DNA from: Candidatus Hydrogenedentota bacterium | Lineage (GTDB): Bacteria; Hydrogenedentota; Hydrogenedentia; Hydrogenedentiales; CAITNO01 | Direction of reading: 5' to 3' | NCBI GenBank assembly: GCA_903922535.1 | Contig: CAIXUF010000060.1 | Span: 1 to 6,376, forward strand | DNA: 6,376 bases | In this document: positions 6,178-6,376 of the stretch, piece after piece | Layout of the letters: each line of letters starts with the position of its first letter | How positions within the stretch are numbered: the stretch's first letter is position 1 | Position numbers and translations under genes: made by a program | Notes under the pieces: model-generated | Database searches by the model: none | Seen by the model: only the letters and a program-made list of their open reading frames with translations | Told to the model about the DNA's origin: nothing

Positions 6178-6211
6178 AACGGCGGCGGGCGCAAATGCGA
6201 CCGCCGCCGTT
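6178..6211 (-). terminator. Strong GC-rich hairpin after the PDZ gene
   Basis: An 11-bp perfect stem (6178-6188 with 6201-6211, AACGGCGGCGG and its complement) is extended by a G/A mismatch and three more pairs (6190-6192 with 6197-6199) around a 4-base loop. It begins 30 bases after the PDZ-gene stop. On the minus strand only TTTCC follows, a weak T-run, so it may stop transcription partially or protect the 3' end. Confidence 0.5.
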
Positions 6212-6241
6212 GAAGAGGCTGCATGGCGCTTTTCAGACCGT

Positions 6242-6376
6242 TCAGGGAATGTTGATGGTAAGCGTGACGGGCTGCCCGTTGCGCATCACCTGCACGTTAA
6301 AGGTCTTGACATCCTTGAACTGCGGGGCCATGCTCATGATCTGCGCCGGGTCCTGCACGGGCATGCCGTTCACCTG
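6242..6376 (-). CDS. C-terminal end of a PDZ-domain protein (type II secretion protein C-like)
   Basis: Only the last 44 codons are inside the window; the 5' part lies beyond the right edge. The visible protein reads QVNGMPVQDPAQIMSMAP, then QFKDVKTFNVQVMRNGQPVT and LTINIP before TGA (6242-6244). This is the closing half of a PDZ domain: 'vNG..v.dp......', a helix, then the 'f.v.v.RnGq..tl.i.i' strands. The order and the stop right after the last strand match the C-terminus of GspC-type secretion proteins, in which a PDZ domain ends the chain. PDZ domains at the end of DegP-like proteases or site-2 proteases would also fit, so the GspC reading is only a preference. It is on the same strand as thrS, 148 bases upstream, separated by two hairpins. 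Confidence 0.7.
   Translation of the reverse strand, partial: QVNGMPVQDPAQIMSMAPQFKDVKTFNVQVMRNGQPVTLTINIP

Overview
The window is GC-rich bacterial chromosome. Two predicted proteins carry lipobox signal peptides, and the right edge holds the end of a PDZ-type protein resembling the C-terminus of a type II secretion protein C. This suggests a bacterium with a Gram-negative-type envelope. The ThrRS wording, the PHP-domain protein and the GTCCATNNN repeat make me think of the PVC group or Hydrogenedentota-like candidate phyla. That is an impression only; there is no rRNA or marker set to confirm it.

Layout, left to right: (1) the 5' part of a small lipoprotein gene, minus strand, cut by the window edge; (2) a 289-base non-coding gap with a weak promoter candidate and a REP-like inverted repeat; (3) a minus-strand 228-aa lipoprotein with a polyproline linker; (4) a 125-base spacer with an extended -10 promoter candidate and two hairpins; (5) a minus-strand 447-aa PHP-domain-like protein with a strong ribosome binding site; (6) a divergently transcribed plus-strand GT4-type glycosyltransferase of 378 aa; (7) a 323-base convergent gap with two repeat structures, the main one a pair of five-unit 9-nt arrays facing each other; (8) minus-strand thrS, encoding a ThrRS without the N-terminal TGS domain; (9) a thrS leader with an intrinsic terminator placed just before the ribosome binding site; (10) a GC-rich hairpin and the 3' end of the PDZ gene, minus strand.

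The genes do not form one obvious pathway. thrS is housekeeping. The glycosyltransferase probably serves envelope glycan synthesis. The two lipoproteins are likely envelope proteins; the larger has a C-terminal domain that may be PilP/GspC-like. No mobile element gene, CRISPR array, tRNA or rRNA was seen. The most unusual features are the inverted 9-nt-period array between the two convergent genes and the terminator-before-RBS arrangement of thrS, which suggests attenuation control.
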